A stretch of 64,000 nt of DNA from Castor canadensis (taxonomy: Eukaryota; Chordata; Mammalia; Rodentia; Castoridae), in assembly GCF_047511655.1 (NCBI RefSeq), contig NC_133390.1, forward strand, positions 91,519,583-91,583,582, read 5' to 3'. This document shows, piece after piece, positions 34,691 through 46,567 of the stretch. Each line of letters starts with the position of its first letter. The stretch's first letter is position 1. A program made the translations under genes and the position numbers. The notes under the pieces are model-generated. The model made no database searches and had not been told where the DNA came from. It saw only the letters and a list, made by a program, of their open reading frames with translations.

Positions 34691-35370
34691 CTATGGAAAC
34701 AGCCAAAATGCCCTACTACCAATGAATAGATTAAGAAAATGTGATATTTATACACAATGGATTTTATTCAGCCACAAAGAAAAAATGAAATTTTGTCATT
34801 AGCAGGAAAATGGATGGAACTGGAGAATATCATCTTAAGCGAAGTTAGTCAGGCTCAGAAGGCCAAAAATCATATGTTCTCCCTCATAAACGGATTATAG
34901 ACCTAAAAGAAATACAGTAATATTATTGGACATGGGTCACACTACGGGGCAGCTGTGCACAGAAGGAATAAGGAAAGGGAAGGAAACCAAACATTTGAAT
35001 GTGGTTGATGTGCTCACTGTAGAGGAGTTAATATAGTAATCTTAAACTGGCCAAGGCCACTATGGGCAGGTGACTGGGAAGTAGTGAAGAGGTCTGGTAG
35101 AGATGAATCAATTCGGGTTGTAATACACATGTGCATGGAAGCAATGCAAGGAATCTCTCTGTATAGCTATCTTTATCTCAAACTACAAAAATGCTATGTC
35201 TTTCTTATTATTTTTTATGCTTTCCCTTCAACAAAATTGGAGAACAAGAGGGCAGAACAGGTTCTGCCTGGAGGTGAGGTGGGGGGAGGGGTGTGGGAGG
35301 GGTGGTGGCCCAAATAATGTATACACATATAAGTAATTATAAAAACAATAAAATTAAATTAAAAAAAAAG
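34691..35370 (+). mobile_element. 5'-truncated LINE-1 3' end
   Basis: It holds the ORF2 C-terminal codons, then a 3' UTR with the G-rich tract (35,275-35,306, ggtggggggaggggtgtgggaggggtgg). It ends in 'gtatacacatataagtaattataaaaacaataaaattaaattaaaaaaaaa'. The layout matches the TSD-flanked copies at 3,622 and 18,321, but the UTR upstream of the G-tract is a different subfamily. I could not find a TSD, so it is probably older. Confidence 0.88.
34714..34900 (+). pseudogene. L1 ORF2 C-terminal fragment, two in-frame stops
   Basis: The frame ending at TAG 34,898-34,900 gives YLYTMDFIQPQRKNEIL and AGKWMELENIILSEVSQAQ, the C-terminal end of L1 ORF2p. A Trp codon is replaced by TGA and there is an earlier TAG, so this copy is more decayed than the one at 4,134-4,325. 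Confidence 0.85.
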
Positions 35371-36325
35371 AAATGACACCAACCTTATAGATATATGAGA
35401 AGTACATGAGTATAAACAAAGGGCCTAAGTCTTATTCAGTGAATATTAGCTGTGAATTCTAAAATTTCTTTGCATTTCTAAGCAGTGTTTAGCATAATGC
35501 ATCTAAAGTACCTGCTGATTAATAATGTTCACAAAACTTCAGAAGTATAGTATCATCCACATTGCACTGTTTAGTTGTACTTTTAAAATTCAAAGGCATG
35601 AATGCTTAAAAGGAAAATAACATTTAAATAAATTGTATGGAATTTTTATTAAAAAGTTAAGTAGCATTTTATAAAAGGGAATTAGAGAAAATGCAAGAAA
35701 CAAAATGTCTTCTAACCCATAGACATTCATCATATAGTCAAGGCAAATTATTACATAACCATTTTCTGTGAGTGAGATAAAATATATTCTGACTCTCTTT
35801 ATTGGCTTGAGATTGGATTATTGTATTCATACTCAGTTTTTTTAATCTTTTTATCTTACTCCTGTCTGCAAACCTTCTACAGTAGGGGTCATGAATTTGG
35901 AAACAATGAGTAAATAAAACTTAGCATGTCTGTAAATATAAAAAAATAATTAAATAGCTTTTAAATTTTTCACAAAAAAATGTCTAAATTTACATATAGC
36001 TAAATACCATCACATAGACAATGGCAATCAGTAATCAAGAGCCAGAAAAGGGATCTGGTAGGCAGACCTGCTTTCATCTCCATGCACTGTTTGCCAGTCT
36101 GTTTAGCTACTAGATATTCTCTCCATTAAAATAACTAGCAGACAAAAACACTTTTGCAGTATCTGACAAAGTGGTAACATGCATTTGTTTGATCTGCTAA
36201 TCCCAAAGCTAACGTTTGAGAGCAGTGGGTTTTTAATCAAATCCTCAGTCTGCTGAGCAACCAGCTCAGTGCCTGCAATCCTTTCTGAGTCATAAAGGCC
36301 AGCTTTGGTTTGTAGATACTGCCTC
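35371..36325. other. Unassigned AT-rich sequence
   Basis: No gene or repeat recognised. Confidence 0.4.
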
Positions 36326-36329
36326 AATT

Positions 36330-36420
36330 TCACAGAACCATAGAATTTTAGAGCTGGAAAGGACCTTAGATTATTTGTGACTTGACCTCCCAGCCATTTT
36401 AAAACCATTGCTCAAAAACA
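36330..36420. mobile_element. Ancient repeat fragment (CR1/L3-like motif)
   Basis: 'cacagaaccatagaattttagagctggaaaggaccttagattatttg' matches a very widespread mammalian relic motif (agaattttagagctggaagggacctta). I assign it tentatively to CR1/L3-type LINEs. Confidence 0.45.
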
Positions 36421-36586
36421 TTGTACTCTGCAACTTTTCTGTTGCTAAATCCTTCTGCTCTTTAAAAGAAATGAAACCTCTGTTCTAGGTGCTTATATGG
36501 GGCATCTAGTTAAAAGGTTGTTTGGTAGAGTACTTTCATGCTCACAAACTTTGAGTGAATTCTTGAACCTTTTCAAAAACACTGGC

Positions 36587-37043
36587 TGCCAAAGTTTGGA
36601 TCTTAAATGCTCCCAAAGGCCATGTGCTAAGTCTTAGGTGGGGAGGTGGAAATGTTCAAGAGGTGGGGCCTAGTGGAAGGAGGTTAGGGCATTGGGGTAT
36701 GACCTTGGAGGGGATAATGGGATCCTGGCTCCTTCCATTCTCTCTTGAATGGGTCTCATCCTCCACATTCTCTTGCAGTTAGGTAATGTGCAGTAACAGT
36801 CCCAAAGCAACTGGGCCAACCAACCATGGACTGAAATGTCTGAAACTATGAGATAAAATAATCTTTTCTTTTTTTTTTTTAGGTATTTTCGAGATAGGAT
36901 CTCACAAACTATTTGCCAGGGCTGGCTTTGAACTGTGATCCTCCTGACCTCTGCCTCCTGAGAGGTTAACCACCAGTGCCCGAGTCATTCTGAGTTGATT
37001 CTCTCACATATTTTGTCCCAGTGACAGAAAGTTGACTAACTCC
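36587..37043 (+). mobile_element. MaLR-type solo LTR, interrupted by a B1
   Basis: LTR motifs run in order: 'gtttggatcttaaatgctcccaaaggccatgtg', 'caagaggtggggcctagtggaaggaggttaggg', 'aaccatggactgaaatgtctgaaactatgagataaaat'. After an inserted SINE (36,867-36,981) the sequence resumes with 'ctgagttgattctctcacatattttgtcccagtgacagaaagttgactaact'. This is the typical MaLR LTR 3' end. No internal retroviral sequence is present. Confidence 0.8.
36867..36981 (-). mobile_element. B1-like SINE inserted in the MaLR LTR
   Basis: The poly(T) is at 36,867-36,880, followed by the reverse-complement B1-like unit (aggtattttcgagataggatctcacaaactatttgcc...gctggctttgaactgtgatcctcctgacctctgcctcctgag). It closely resembles the B1-like unit at 59,597-59,717, so the two come from the same SINE lineage. 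Confidence 0.88.
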
Positions 37044-37099
37044 CTGACCAAAAAAAAAAAAAAATTCTACAAGTGAGGAAACTTGGAAAAGAGGAAGAG

Positions 37100-37315
37100 G
37101 GAAAGGAACCCAACTTTTCTTGAGTACTTAATAGATTCTAAATTACTTACAGTTTCTCCTTTTTTCTCATTTTATAGACTGAGCAACTAAGTCTCAGAGA
37201 GTTTTAAAAGGACTTTCTCAATACCACAGAGGTAGTGAGTGACAAAATGAGATTTAAATCCAGGACTGTCAGGCTCCATATATGGTCAATGTTCTGTTTA
37301 TTATACCAAAGTGTT
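37100..37315 (-). mobile_element. MIR SINE relic
   Basis: 'acttttcttgagtacttaatagattctaaattacttacag...catttatagactgagcaactaagtctcagagag...gacaaaatgagatttaaatccaggactgtcaggctcc' fits MIR antisense. Confidence 0.75.
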
Positions 37316-38192
37316 TCTTTGGGGTTTTATTCCAATGGCTGAAAAAGGAAAGCATTTGATCAGCCCCTGTATGGAAACCTGATCATGATAGACACTCCCC
37401 TTCAGGGGCATCTTCAAAGCAGTATGTTGAAAAATCTAAAGAAATGGGGCTTATATTTTCTTCTATGTGGCTGCTCCATGATTGCAATTGAATATGTTTT
37501 GCACAATGGTTTCTTTGTGTCAGATAGCAATGTTTATCCCCTTTAGTTAGAAGCTAGCTAATAATGCTGTGCTAGACTCTACCTGAAAAGTCTAAGAATT
37601 CAAGGAACAAAGCCAACAAAAGGGTAATGTGGAATTTATACTGAGATTTCTGACAACAAGAACATCATATCAGATGGGTGGGTTAAAGGCTAGAGGACTT
37701 TCAAGAAGCCTAAAAACAGAGATAGGTTGTTCTCTCAGGTTCATGATGATGCTGAAATCAGTGTTATCCATATAGCCTGGCTAGGCTATTCTTCAACTCA
37801 ATTTATACCAAGGACAGAAAAATCTGTCAAAAAGAAAAATGAAGAAAGGAAAGGATGGAAAAAGATAAAATAAAGGAAAGGAAAGTGGTATTTTACCTTT
37901 CTGGATCCAGAATCCGGAAACAAACACTATATATGTTTGGGTTATCTTATAATACTCTGCAAAAGTGATGCTGCTTGCAATTTGGTTGAACGAGATTCTA
38001 TGTTGTTTCTTTTTGACCCATTTCTGCCTCAAATTGGCACAATCAAAACCACAAGGTCCAATGTAGATGGCTGTGTGGGAAATGTAAGGAAAAGTTAGCC
38101 GAGATATTGAAGTTACCTAGCTGATCTCCAAAGTGATATAGAAAACAAAAGTGAGTAGTAAGGTTAAAGTCATTGAGTATAGATCCTGTCCC
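37316..38192. other. Unassigned sequence with a polypurine patch
   Basis: A-rich purine run at about 37,822-37,885. No gene or named repeat. Confidence 0.4.
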
Positions 38193-38221
38193 AAGTGCCT
38201 ATCCTTGTCAGATAGGCACTT
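38193..38221. repeat. Perfect 11-bp inverted repeat
   Basis: aagtgcctatc (38,193-38,203) and gataggcactt (38,211-38,221) form a perfect stem with a 7-nt loop, cttgtca. Confidence 0.85.
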
Positions 38222-41200
38222 AATTGCAATATTTCTTTAAATTTTCTGCTCTACTAAATAAAGTCAGACTTGCCTATCCTTAACAGCAGCTCTGCAACAT
38301 CAAAATAGATTTTTCTCTACCACTGAAAATGGTTGCTACTAAGAAATGGGATGCTTGTTTAATTATTTCTCTATTTTTCTGTTCATTGAGCACCTCTACT
38401 CTCTGCCCATCCAACTCCTTAGCTCTCCCTTGGCTGCCCCTTTGGGAGTTGGCATTTGATTATAGGGAATCTTCAAACCTTCACCTTTGCCTCCAAGCCA
38501 ACTTTAGTTTTTCTCACCTCCTAGAAAAACAGGCACCTTCCCTTTTTATCCAGTGAGGAGATGCTATAAACACAAAGCAGTTTCTACTTCAGGTATTCAG
38601 TGTTCCTGTCTCCAAAAGGGTTACTTCCTTTTGATCTGGTGGTTAACTTACTTTATTACAGACAACTTACTTTACTTTTCTTTCATCCTTTTAATTGCTT
38701 TTTCAATACATCCAGGCAAAGTCAGATCATGTTATTAAAGAATCTGGGATATTAGCTGGTAAGCAGCAATTTATTTTTCTCACCCTTTGGAAGTGTTTCT
38801 TGTTGATGGTTTTCACTCAGTAACCCAAATAATAAGTGTTCCTGTTATGTAATGGATAGAGCAAGCCAAGGGGACTATCTCACATGGTAGCAGGCACAGT
38901 CTTGGTCAGACAGAGTCAGTATGTTTTCATTGAACTATAAACCATGAAGTAGAAAACTTTAAGGAAAACTATATGGGATGCCAGCTAAGAAAAACCATTA
39001 ATTAGGGGAAGAGAGAGAATTTCTTTTCAAACATTCTTGTTAAACCATTTTGACTCCAAAATGGAAGCAGAACACTAGAATATGGAAATAGTCACACTTG
39101 TGGTTTTATTAGGGTGTATCTACAATTTTCAAACAGTAGGCTAGTTTTTAAAAGTTCTTGACTCAGCAAAATAGGGATGCATTTGGCCAACCAGTTTTTC
39201 TTCCTACAATTTAAACCCATTTGTATTCCAAGGGAAATTTAATCTGTACATTTATGATTCATTTGTGCTTAACTTGTCAAAATGTTAAGAGCTGTATGAA
39301 ATAAAAGAAGCTTTTGGATCCTGGTGCTTATATAAGTTTTATCCTTGGAATCAGAAAGCTGCTTTGCAGAGAATCAATCAGATACTCTACAGGCAAATGC
39401 ATCACATATGAGAAAGTGCAGGCTCAAGGAGATAGCAGATCTATTACTGTTACTTTGAATTTTAATCTAAGGCATATAAAAAAGCAAGCCTTAAACTTAA
39501 CTTTTCAAGGAAATCATATAATTTAAATAGTTATTTATCTTCAATGAAGTTGCTAGCTTGTTCCTTTCTTTGCAGAGTCATTGTACAATGTCATTCAAGT
39601 TGTATACTGCACAACGCTAGGAAGCACCACTCTCCAAAAACAGCAAAAGCATTCATAGTGAATCTATACTTGCATTCTCAAATCTTGTTTTCTTTTCTCA
39701 ATTCACAACTGAGGCACAAGCATCATCTAGGACTATTATCAAGTTGCAATATTTTTATTAACTAGACCAAAAATTCTATCTTAACTTACAAATTTGCAGA
39801 AACTTATAAGGGTTTCACTCACTTTATTTTAAGATGGTTAATGCATAGTAAGTTTATAATCAGGCTTTGGAATTCATTCTACATTCAGTTAATTACTAGA
39901 TGTCTATCTTTGGAGAGGTTTCTTTACTTCTAACTTTTGTATCTTCAGATGAAAAACTGGGATAACTTTAGTTCAGAAGATGTCAGTTACGTGGAGCTGA
40001 CCCATAAACCATGATAGGGTGCCTTTCAGTCGAATGCCCCATAGAAGATAAAGGGCACCTGTGCTTGGTACTGCCAGGTCCAAGCAGAGAGTAGCCAGAG
40101 GCTTTTGGGAGATGACTGACTGATGCAATAAAACTGCATGGGCTGACTGCTGGTGACATAGACTGGTGACAGGTCAGAGATCAGGAACAGAGCCAGGTTT
40201 CAGTGGGTAAAATGGAAGCTGTGAATGCTGAGGATCTGCAAGGCTCTCTGTCCGCAAGAGACCTAAGCTTGCCTGCTGGCAAATTCCTGAAGGGCTGAAC
40301 CATGACAGACAACCACACAAGTTAAAGACTAGGGAAGCATTCCATGTTCCCAACACAGTGCCTGAACCTGATATGATGTCAACAGATAATAGTTCCCTTG
40401 AGCTCTTTTTTGGGCACAGATTCACATCACCAGAGCAAAACTCAGCATGATGAAGGACCCAACTTGTAAACTCCTGTTTGTCAAGCATGGAGGGCACTTG
40501 TTGGATGTTTGACCTTCTCTACATTGTTTCACTTTGGAATCTGCTGTCCCTCATTGTGGGTGTCTCTAGAGGGGCTCAGCATCATAGTATCCTGAGTTAA
40601 TAACCATAAGGAAAGACACAGGGTCCATCCTGACCAGAAGACTCTTTTCTTCACTGGAGACAGGATGTGGTCTAACAGTGGACATGACCCAAATGGGAAC
40701 ACTCAGAGAATTTTTTTTTCAGGTACTAATTGGACGCTGAGAGAGAAAATACCTTTTGCTTCTGATATTATGAGACAGCCAGGATTTGTTGAGGGCCAAA
40801 TCAAAGGGAAAAAGAGTCAATAGATCAGAGAGAGAGATTACCTGGATCCTACTGTGCTTGAAACCCTAGACTTTTCAGGTACATAAGAAAATTAGTTCTC
40901 TTCTTTTGCTTAAATTAATTAGAATTGAGTTTCTATCCCTTACAACCAATAGAATGGGAGCTCTGTGGAGATAATCCTTGAGGATTAAACTTTGTGGGCC
41001 GTGGTGCAGTGGTGAGTGATCTCTCAACCAGGGAGAACAGCACAGGGCTGAGGTGGACATAGGCACTGTCTGTTCCCAGACTCGCAGGTGCCATAATAAT
41101 CAAGGGAACACACAGAGTTGAGATTCAATCTTGCACAGGGCAGCACGAGTTCCCAGAGTCAATGAACAAAGCAAGGGTCCAAATGGCTTTTCTTCACAAT

Positions 41201-41814
41201 ATGAGGGCAGAAGCCTACAACCTAAACCCTGAGCATGGATCCAGGAAATTGGGAAATAAAAAAGTCAGGTGTGGAGGGATAGTAGATTTCATAGAAAGTG
41301 CAAGAGGATGGGCTTGAGATAAAGTCCTGTCACTTCAGGATTTGTGTGACTTCTAAGGCACAATGTAGACTGAGGACAGTGGAATGGCAAGGACAGGGCA
41401 GATATCTGCCAGTTATGTGTTGTTAAGTAGCTGTAATAACAGCACAATGGGACAAATAATGACAGGGAATAAATGCTTGTCCATTTACTGATTTATTTCA
41501 GATACTGTTCTATTATAGTCAATCATAGATTAAGACAAAAGTATGAGGGACAGTGTATGCTAGCGGGTAGGATAAACAGATACAAAGAGTGGTCTTTGCC
41601 TTTGAGAAGTGGGGATTGTCTGGGTCTGTGCACAGATCACCAGTATAGAGAGCAGAATGTGACAATTACCTGTCTCCCCAGAGGTTTGGACAGAGGTAAC
41701 ACATAGAAGGAATGTACATTATTGCTTGGTGGTTAGTAGAAGCTTATCAGAAGTGAGAAGTGGGGGACAAAGCTGGGTGGGTAGTCACTATTGGAAAGGG
41801 CCACACATATTGAA
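38222..41814. other. Unassigned sequence
   Basis: About 3.6 kb with no named repeat or gene. The part 39,990-41,300 is somewhat richer in G and C and could hide an old LTR element or a non-coding transcript. I found no motif to support either. Confidence 0.35.
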
Positions 41815-41945
41815 ATCAGATTCGGATCTACCACTGTTTCTGATGTGGATCTGAGGAGTGCTTAACTTCTCTGAATCACATTTTCTCCTTTGCAAATGGT
41901 GAATACTATTTCAGATATATAAGGCTGGAGTTAGGATGAAATAGA
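41815..41945 (+). mobile_element. MIR-like relic
   Basis: 'tcggatctaccactgtttctgatgtgg...gtgcttaacttctctgaatcacattttctcctttgcaaatggtgaatact' follows the MIR sense order. Diverged. Confidence 0.55.
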
Positions 41946-44298
41946 CTCACTGAGATGTGGCCTGAGAATAGCTCAGAAGAAAGGAAAGGCATCATCAGTA
42001 TCCCCTAGCCCTGTGTACTAAGGGAAAGTAGCCTGGTTTCTAGGAGATCTGGGCAGTAGCTCTAGGCTCAAATAGCTTCAAAGTGGTTCCCATAGTCCAT
42101 GTGACTCAGGAGGAGCAAAATGACAAAGAGTAACAAGAAGACCTGGTGAGTGGCACAGGAGCAATTCAGCATGAGTTGGGTGAAGGATCCACAACTTTGT
42201 CCATTTCATTTTCAAGTTCAGATAGGAATTGAGTAATGCTGAGGGCCATATGTGGTACCCCTCTCCATCCTCCAACAGCCTCTCGCTCAGCAACACATCA
42301 GCACCCTCCTCCAACAGCTTAGATGTCACTCCAGGGAACATGAGGGCAGGACCCCTGAATTAGCTGAGAATAAGTTCTTGGCACCAAGCAGAAGCTCAAA
42401 ATAGGAGTCAGACTGTTTTAAAATATGCAGACAGCTCTACTGCTTGGACAATAGAGTTTATGGATTTTAATTTATGCTGACTAATTATGTAAAGCACTCA
42501 CAGGCTTTCAGCCTGTATTTGTTCTCTGCCTCCTTCCCTTTTCCCCAACGTTTCCAGGAACGGATATGGTTCTGAATGGAGCTGATGAAAACAGAGAACT
42601 GTCAGATACACATTGCCTCTTACAGATATGCTTTTATAGCTTTAAAAATAATTCAGAGCACATGTTTTTCCTGATGGCAGGAAAGTCGTTTTACTGCCAC
42701 ATAGAAAGACATCACATTATAAAAATAGTTTCTATATACTCCCATCTAGGGCTTCTCATACCAGAGAAGTTGACATAATTGTGACTCATCTATGACCAAT
42801 TTTTGCAAGCTGTGAAAATGGAACCAAGTGTCCACTTATCCACAAGTGGAGTGTGTGTACTCCAGGGAGGTGGCAATGTCTCTTTCACTGGTGACATTTA
42901 GGAAAATAGCAGGGACAGCTATCACTCAGTGTGGCTTGGCTACAGAGCCGCCTAAAGGCAATGTCACTGCTGCTGAGAGCAGGGACAGGCACAGCTCCCA
43001 GGGCTTGAGGAAATAGGTCAGAGTTGACAGCAGCAGCTGCTTAGCTCTACCTTCCCTGCCCCCATCCATGCCCTTCTGGGCTCACTGCCTTCTTCCAGTT
43101 TGCCTCAGATAGCAACTCAGCACCTGTTCCTTCCTTTGACTTCCCCATCCTTCTTTCAACTTGACAGGAACACAATGTAAAATACCTCTCCAAATAGAAA
43201 AACTAAGGAAGGTCTCCAGGCTGAAAGATAGTGGGAACATTAAAAGTTTTACTCCTGAGTTCCCCAGAATTTAATTTTGTTGACCCTGGATGTTGAGATT
43301 TTGTGCTAAGATGCTGGGTAATTTGGAGTTAGTTCCTTGAGCTTGATTTAATAAAGTCAGATATATGCTATTATAATTCTGAAAAATCTCTTACCTCCTT
43401 ATTTATCTAGCATCATAAATAATCAGATGTTATATGTTAGTTTGTTTTATGGATAATTGATCTTTACCTTTTAAACATGAAAATTTTTTTCATCTAAAAT
43501 GTGTATTTTCTTCTCTTAATGAACACATTCTATTAGGAATTATTATCATGTTTCCAGGTCATCAAGGGCCACTGCTTTGGACCTCAGTGGCTGAATAGTA
43601 CAGACATAATTTTGGGAGGAGGTCTGGGCCAGAGATCCCCACACTGTCTGCAGCAGCCCTGTGTGCTGTCTATTCCATGGGGCATTTGTCTGTCACATCA
43701 GTAGAGCTACATAGATAGAAAAATAGCTGGGTCAAGTCCACATCAGTTTCCTCCCTCAGTAAGAAACTATGAACCATCTGGTAGGAACAGCACTAGTGCA
43801 ATGTAAGGCAAAACCAGCCTAAGATGCAGAATCAGGAAGGCCCAGAATACAAAGTATCTGGAGAAAATTATGAAACTGGGTAAGGCATAGAGTTGGTGAG
43901 GGCAAAAAGGCCAACTTCCCAATGAAGTTTGGAGAGCTGTCTGTCTACTGTCTGCTGTATTAAGTAGTTTGTACTATCCCTTCAGCTTCTATACTGTTGT
44001 GAGGCCTTCTTAAAGAGCCTACATGATTTTGACACTGTCATTATCACCTTTCTCATCACAGGTTGTTACTTCTCAAAGTTGGGTCCTCTAACAATCTCCC
44101 TCAATCCTTGCTGCTTCCAACCTGATGTTGACTGTGATAGAGAAAGAATTCTGGCAGCCAGGAAGGCACTCAGCTTGGTTCATGCCCACACCCACAAACA
44201 ACAACCACACCAGGGTCCTGTGGCTCAATCAATTGCCCTAATCTCACCTGTGCTTCTGATTCAGCAGGTCAGATGCAGGCGGGTCTCCACTGTCCTTT
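41946..44298. other. Unassigned sequence
   Basis: About 2.35 kb with no recognised gene, RNA or repeat. Confidence 0.4.
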
Positions 44299-44329
44299 CA
44301 TATGCCAAGGAGCAAGGCCTTGGCATATG
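44299..44329. repeat. Perfect 12-bp inverted repeat
   Basis: catatgccaagg (44,299-44,310) and ccttggcatatg (44,318-44,329) pair perfectly around a 7-nt loop, agcaagg. Confidence 0.85.
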
Positions 44330-44454
44330 CCAGAGTAGTTCACGTGTTTATCAAGTCACAGCTGTGCTTCAGGCAGCATTTCTAGAGGGTAAAAAAAAAC
44401 AAAAACAAAAACGTAATCCATTCTCCACACCTAGAACCAGAGTGTTAAAAAAAA

Positions 44455-44905
44455 TGCAAATCTATCTCATCCTGAAACTCTCCTTCAGCAGCATGTCATT
44501 GTCCTTAGAATAAAGTTTAGACTGCTTCACAGGTCCTAAGGGACCCATCTTGATCTCCCCTTGTTTCCCTTGTAGGCTCAGACCCTGTGGCATAGTGCTT
44601 TCAGACCAATCAGCTGATTAAGCCGGTCCAGCCCCCTCCTAACTAAGTCAGAGTCTGGATACATGGGTCCCTCCACCTGTTAATGCAGCTCCTCCCTTGC
44701 CAAAAAGTCAAAACCCAATGCCCCCCTGTCCCTTTTAGACCCAGCTTAAATGCTAATTCCTCAGAGAAATCTTAACTGACCTCCCTCAAAGACTGCCCTT
44801 ACCACAGCTCTTCAGGCCCTCCCCAACTCCAAGCCCCCTGAGTTGCATATTCAGTCCTAAGCTTTCCTATCTGGACTCTAAGCCCCAAGAGTACAATAAT
44901 GAAGA
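44455..44905 (+). mobile_element. L2 LINE 3'-end relic
   Basis: 'ccttagaataaagtttagactgcttcacaggtcctaaggg...cagcttaaatgctaattcctcagagaaatcttaactgacctccct...ctggactctaagccccaagagta' follows the L2 tail (aataaaatccaaactcc...agctcaaatgtcacctcctcagagaggccttccctgacc). Decayed and non-coding here. The 144-codon open frame that starts before it (44,079) runs into this relic. Confidence 0.7.
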
Positions 44906-44979
44906 CAAATGCAGGTTTGAGGACACCTGCAGCTTCTGCAGTGCCAGGGTAGGGGTGTTCTTTAAGGAAACCAATACAG

Positions 44980-45304
44980 TGTGGGCATGGTGGCTCACAC
45001 CTTAAATTGCAGGTACATAGGAGGCAGAGAAAGGAGGTTCATGGTTCCATGACAGTCCAGACAAAAAAGTTAGCAAGACCCTGTCTCAAGGAACAAATTA
45101 CACATGTTCTTTGCAGGAGGCAGAAGTTGGAGGATTACAGTCCCAGAGGGTGATCCCAGGCAAAAGCATGAGACCCTTTGTGAAAAGTACCTGAGCAAAA
45201 AGGGCTGGGAGTGTGGCTCAAGTGGTAGAGTGCCGCCTAGCAAGTGCAAGACCCTTAGTTCAAACCCCAGTACTTTCAAAAAGTAAAGAAGAAAGAAAGA
45301 AAAT
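44980..45304 (+). mobile_element. Tripartite SINE (B1-B1-ID)
   Basis: The first B1-like unit begins gtgggcatggtggctcacacc and ends near agcaagaccctgtctcaagg. A second unit (gcaggaggcagaagttggagg...catgagaccctttgtg) follows. Then comes a well-preserved ID-like unit (gggctgggagtgtggctcaagtggtagag ... aagacccttagttcaaaccccagtac) and an A-rich tail. Pol III-type boxes are visible in the ID unit: A-box-like tggctcaagtgg (45,213-45,224) and B-box-like gttcaaacccc (45,258-45,268). Of the three tripartite copies it has the clearest ID part. Confidence 0.92.
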
Positions 45305-46019
45305 GGCACCAAAATACCTTGCTGTCCATATTTTAACAAAGAACATCTAATGGTGTGTTCTAATTCTTAGGTCATCCTTCAGGGCCTCAGAAAGACCAGA
45401 CTTTCAAGGGGGCCTGAACTTTTCTACTCTAGCTTCACAGGGAACCTGCCTCTAGACAAATTTGTCTCAGGCACTGCTCTCTGCACCCTAGCACCTGACA
45501 CATAATTTTATTTGGATGACTGTTGTTTATTAACTTTCTAATCACTGAATAAAGCAACATTGGATTTATAAAATCTATAAAATTTAAATATTAGGCCAGT
45601 ATGTATTTACATGTAGAGCTATGCAGTAAAAGAAGCAGATTGACTGTCTGGGTGTCTGGCAGATCCATGAAAGAGGACACCCGAGAGAAGGTTCCTGGAC
45701 AGGACTGTCACACGGTGTGCTGTGGTTGCACCACTTTCAGGCTGATTCTGATCTTCATCCCTGGATCTAAGTGAAGACATCTGATATTCTCTAATCCTGA
45801 GGGGCTTAGTCAGGGATCTCTGATGAACTCACATTGCTTTAAAAGTGGGAATGTTTCCTTCTATGTTCATGGCTCTGAGAGAAGACTCTGGCTTTCACCA
45901 AATTCTCCAAATGATATGAAAGTCCTTAAAACAATAAGAATTACCACAAATCAGTCCAGAAAGTTTGAAATCCAGGGTGAAAACAGCCCAGACAGACCAG
46001 GCCCATACCCCCACCTACT
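45305..46019. other. Unassigned sequence
   Basis: Nothing recognised with confidence. Around 45,470-45,550 a weak L2-like tail is possible. Confidence 0.4.
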
Positions 46020-46230
46020 TCTTAGTGGATGAATCTTCACAAATGATTTAACCATTTCTGAGTTTACACAAATGTGTAACAGAGTTACTAGTGCTTCCTC
46101 ACAAAGTTACTGTAATAGTGCATGTGTACATGGATGTGTTGATATATATACATGCATATAATATGATACATATATCATCTTGCCCAGTTCCTGAATCATA
46201 GTGTGCACTCAATAAATGTCTTCTCAACAA
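46020..46230 (+). mobile_element. MIR-like relic with internal TA-rich stretch
   Basis: 'caaatgatttaaccatttctgagttt...cacaaagttactgtaatagtgcatg' and 'ttgcccagttcctgaatcatagtgtgcactcaataaatg' match MIR sense segments. A ta/ca-rich patch (46,140-46,175) lies between them. Confidence 0.55.
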
Positions 46231-46324
46231 ATAGCTCTTCATTGATTTCGCGTAATCTCTGTACTACAGACTACATTATTTAAGAAAATTATGTAATAAT
46301 TACCATGTATAATAAGCAATAATT

Positions 46325-46405
46325 CATCCTCCCATCCATTCATTTTTAAAGGACTTTTTTCAGCACCTACTATATACCAGGCACTGAGCAGGGAACAGGG
46401 TGGAA
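46325..46405. mobile_element. Ancient L2/MIR-type fragment
   Basis: 'ttttttcagcacctactatataccaggcactgagcagggaac' is the conserved 'gagcacctactatgtgccaggcactg' motif. Confidence 0.5.
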
Positions 46406-46513
46406 ATCGAAGAGCACTAAAATGATTGGAAGAAGTGGAGACATACCAAAGACAGGAGAGAAATTGGAAAGTAGGCTTGAAAATCCCCCCATTCCACCCC
46501 ATGATGATGATGT

Positions 46514-46515
<2 letters not shown>

Positions 46516-46564
<49 letters not shown>
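46516..46564. repeat. (CT)n microsatellite
   Basis: About 24 uninterrupted CT units. Confidence 0.95.

Positions 46565-46567
<3 letters not shown>

Noticed and set aside
34691..35370. Search for a TSD around this L1
   Set aside because: No direct repeat of useful length pairs the 3' tail flank with the left flank. The same failure applies to 15,243-15,360 and 17,931-18,293.
39990..41300. Possible internal region of an endogenous retrovirus
   Set aside because: Slightly higher GC drew attention, but there is no gag/pol-like motif, primer-binding site or flanking LTR pair.
44079..44513. Open frame of 144 codons on plus, the longest in the window
   Set aside because: It runs into an L2 relic, has low-complexity Lys/Gln stretches from an A-rich run near 44,390, and shows no recognisable domain.
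45205..45280. tRNA-like sequence with A-box and B-box motifs
   Set aside because: It is the tRNA-derived part of an ID-like SINE inside a composite element and lacks a full cloverleaf. The same holds for 54,545-54,645 and 58,911-59,010.
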